Source: a virus. Taken from it: 23,937 nt of DNA. The notes under the pieces were generated by a model. It worked only from the letters and a program-made list of their open reading frames with translations. It made no database searches and had not been told where the DNA came from. The stretch lies in the IMG/VR virus record IMGVR_UViG_3300032278_003247, positions 1 through 23,937 of that record; one strand, written 5' to 3'. Each line of letters begins with the position of its first letter. The first letter of the stretch is position 1. Shown here one piece after another: positions 22,187-23,937 of this stretch. The translations under genes and the position numbers were made by a program.

Positions 22187-23694
22187 CAGCGATCCTCCTT
22201 GAATTTGTCGTCTTCGTCATCAGGGTCAGCGGCAGGATCGTCATCATCGTCTTTGCCGTCGGTGGCATCGCTGCCATCGCCAGCTGCCTCGCCCTTCGAC
22301 CCCTGCGCGGGCGAGCCGGGGCGACGGAAGTCGAGGCCCAGCGCCGCTTCGCGTTTCCGCTCGGCCGCGATCTCGCGGTCGACCTGTTCGGCGTCATAGC
22401 CGCGCTCAGATATGGCCTGGCTGCGGGATTTGAGGCCCGCCTCGATCTGCAGGATCTCGGCCGAGGCATCCTTCATCGGATCGACCCAGTCCCAGCGCGT
22501 CGGCAGCCAGCTGACCGCCTGAAAGCTGCGCCGGTTGCGGTCATAGTCGGGCAGGTCGATGGCGCCGGACAGCACCGCCAGATCGAGCCAGCGCTGCCAG
22601 ATTGGGCGGCAGAGCTGATGCACGATCACGCTGTGCTGGATCGCCGAGACCCGGCGCCGAAAATCCAGCAGCGCCACCCTCGTGTTCGAGAAATTGCCGC
22701 GCGCCGCATCGCCGGTCAGATACGGGTAGGGAATGCCCAGCGCCGCCGCGATCTGCAGCAAGGTCCGGTATTGGAAGGGTTCATAGGTCGAGCCTGAATC
22801 CGGTGTGGCAGGCGTCGAGACATCCTCGCCCGGGTCCAGACGGACCACCTGACCGGGCTCGACCTCGAGATCCTCTTCCGCCGGTTCCAACGGCGTTTCC
22901 GGGGCGGGCGAGGTGATGAACATCGCAAACATCGCCGCGGTCTTCTTTCGCTCCAGCTCGGCATCGTCATAGAGATCCAGCGTGAAGAGTTTGACGATGG
23001 CCGGGGCGAAACGCGACACGCCGCGCAGCTGTCCGGCCTCGACCGGGTCCAGCAGATGGACGATCTCCGAGGCCTGAACGCGCACCGTCTCGCCTGCCAG
23101 CCCCGGATCGGTCATGTCGCCCGGATGGCGGCGGAGCAGGTGATAGGCCACGCGCCGCCCGATGCCGTCGAATTCGATGCCCTGACGGATGGACCCGCCG
23201 CCGGCCAGTTCCCGGTTCAGATCCATCGGCAGCATCTCCGAGGGCAGCATCTGCAGTTGCAGCGGTACCGACAGCCCGTCCTCGGGTCGTCGCGGACGCA
23301 ACCGCAGAAACACCTCGCCCGCCAGAAACAGTTCCCGGGCTGCGCGACGCTGCAACCCGTAGAAATCCGTCAGCCCCTCGGCATCGGTCTCGTCGGTCCA
23401 GGTGAGCCAGAGCTTCTGCAATTGCTCTTTCTGCCCGGCATTGGCGATGGAGGAGGAGGGTTTGATCCCATCGCCGACGACATTGCTGGCAAAGGCCTCG
23501 ACCGCACCGGATGCATAGCCATTGTTCCGGGCCAGCCAACGGGCGCGGGCCGTGATCGTTTCGCCCGCGCCCGCGATCAGGGTGTTCACATGGGCGCGAC
23601 TGGCGCGGAATCCGCGCAAGCGACGATGCGATTGCGCCGCATCGAACCCGCCGATGATGGCGCCGAGGCGTTGGCGGATGCCGTCAAACGCCAT
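22186..23694 (-). CDS. Portal protein (lambda gpB family)
   Basis: This 502-residue protein matches the lambda portal family: ARARWLARNNGYASGAVEAFASNVVGDGI near 48-76, RELFLAGEVFLRLRPR (about 120-135), QMLPSEMLP, the RVAYHLLRRHPGD block, EIVHLLDPVEAGQLRGVSRFAP and GIPYPYLTGDAARGNFSN. The C-terminus is acidic with runs of Asp (about 480-498). It forms the ring at the capsid vertex through which DNA is packaged. It lies three bases after the gpW-like gene. Confidence 0.94.
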   Translation of the reverse strand: MAFDGIRQRLGAIIGGFDAAQSHRRLRGFRASRAHVNTLIAGAGETITARARWLARNNGYASGAVEAFASNVVGDGIKPSSSIANAGQKEQLQKLWLTWTDETDAEGLTDFYGLQRRAARELFLAGEVFLRLRPRRPEDGLSVPLQLQMLPSEMLPMDLNRELAGGGSIRQGIEFDGIGRRVAYHLLRRHPGDMTDPGLAGETVRVQASEIVHLLDPVEAGQLRGVSRFAPAIVKLFTLDLYDDAELERKKTAAMFAMFITSPAPETPLEPAEEDLEVEPGQVVRLDPGEDVSTPATPDSGSTYEPFQYRTLLQIAAALGIPYPYLTGDAARGNFSNTRVALLDFRRRVSAIQHSVIVHQLCRPIWQRWLDLAVLSGAIDLPDYDRNRRSFQAVSWLPTRWDWVDPMKDASAEILQIEAGLKSRSQAISERGYDAEQVDREIAAERKREAALGLDFRRPGSPAQGSKGEAAGDGSDATDGKDDDDDPAADPDDEDDKFKEDR

Positions 23695-23697
23695 GGC

Positions 23698-23910
23698 TCA
23701 TAGCCCTTTCGTGGCCACGGTGCCCCAGCGCCGACGACGGGTGGTGCCGGATGCGCGAGCGATGCGGGCCTCCAGATCGCTGATCGCGGCTGCCAGTTCC
23801 GTGTCCGAGCCATATGTCAGGGTCTTGCCGTCATAGCTGACGCTGCGCAGCCCGCTGAACCGGGCCTCCTGCAGCGCGCTCAGCAGCGCCCGCATCCGGT
23901 CGATGTCCAT
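23698..23910 (-). CDS. gpW-like head-tail joining protein
   Basis: This 70-residue protein starts MDIDRMRALLSALQEARFSG, has a short beta turn (VSYDGKTLTYGS) and then a second helix (TELAAAISDLEARIARA) followed by a basic tail. That helix-hairpin-helix layout and its place directly before the portal gene are those of lambda gpW (68 residues), which joins the DNA-filled head to the FII protein. An AGGTGAG lies just upstream of the ATG. Confidence 0.85.
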   Translation of the reverse strand: MDIDRMRALLSALQEARFSGLRSVSYDGKTLTYGSDTELAAAISDLEARIARASGTTRRRRWGTVATKGL

Positions 23911-23913
23911 CTC

Positions 23914-23937
23914 TCACCTCATGAAACGCTGTGTGTA
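23914..23937 (-). CDS. Possible last codons of the terminase large subunit (cut by window edge)
   Basis: Seven codons (YTQRFMR) and a TGA run off the right edge of the window in a frame that ends three bases before the gpW-like ATG. In this head-gene order the preceding gene is the terminase large subunit, and a basic end is common. Nothing in seven residues proves identity; the call is from position only. Confidence 0.3.
   Translation of the reverse strand, partial: YTQRFMR

Noticed and set aside
19188-22399. 669- and 424-codon plus-strand frames
   Set aside because: Antisense to the capsid, decoration, protease and portal genes, all of which are firmly identified on the minus strand.
1-23937. 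CRISPR arrays, insertion sequences and tRNA genes
   Set aside because: No regularly spaced repeats, transposase-like proteins with terminal repeats or cloverleaf sequences were seen on reading both strands.

Overview
The window looks like a Rhodobacteraceae-type alphaproteobacterial genome (Paracoccus/Rhodobacter-like). It is GC-rich and holds the late region of an integrated, tailed, siphovirus-like prophage. The assignment rests on the gene families (DUF2460, DUF2163, a GTA-type NlpC/P60 protein, the GTA TIM-barrel tail protein, DUF6127, DUF6441, DUF2793), which are characteristic of alphaproteobacterial phages and gene transfer agents. No host gene is certain in the window.

Layout, read along the minus strand from right to left. 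(1) Head module, 23937-18329: probable last codons of the terminase, gpW-like joining protein, lambda-type portal (gpB), S49-type prohead protease with a nested scaffold start (C/Nu3 arrangement), decoration protein (gpD), major capsid protein (gpE), a gpFII-like connector and a DUF6441 protein. (2) Tail module, 17525-6685: tail terminator, tail tube, tail assembly chaperone with a strong programmed -1 frameshift signal, tape measure, DUF2460, DUF2163, NlpC/P60 peptidase and the large GTA-type TIM-barrel tail-tip protein. (3) Host contact and lysis, 6666-4132: DUF2793 fibre-like protein with a C1q-like end, DUF6127 holin-like protein, an intrinsic terminator, M15 endolysin with a C-terminal membrane anchor, and an overlapping Rz/Rz1 spanin pair. 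Most neighbours overlap by ATGA or are a few bases apart, so this is one late operon with a lambda-like head and a GTA-like tail tip.

Two cassettes interrupt the operon on the opposite (plus) strand. A VapBC-type toxin-antitoxin pair lies at 14857-15462, between the tape measure and chaperone genes. A 231-residue protein of unknown function lies at 17606-18301, between the tail terminator and DUF6441. Both look like morons (lysogenic cargo).

Beyond the lysis genes, after a 287-base spacer, comes a tight three-gene operon of visibly lower GC (3844-3). It encodes an 863-residue protein with both an Hsp90/MutL/MORC-like GHKL ATPase domain and a histidine-kinase-like core, then a 224-residue receiver-domain protein, then a 187-residue HNH endonuclease. 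This is the best candidate for an undescribed system: a signalling relay apparently controlling a nuclease, plausibly phage defence. That role is inferred from domains and position only.

The other notable finding is a chaperone extension of 111 codons, with no start codon of its own, entered through an A_AAA_AAC slippery heptamer followed by a stem-loop. Its last codons overlap the end of vapC.
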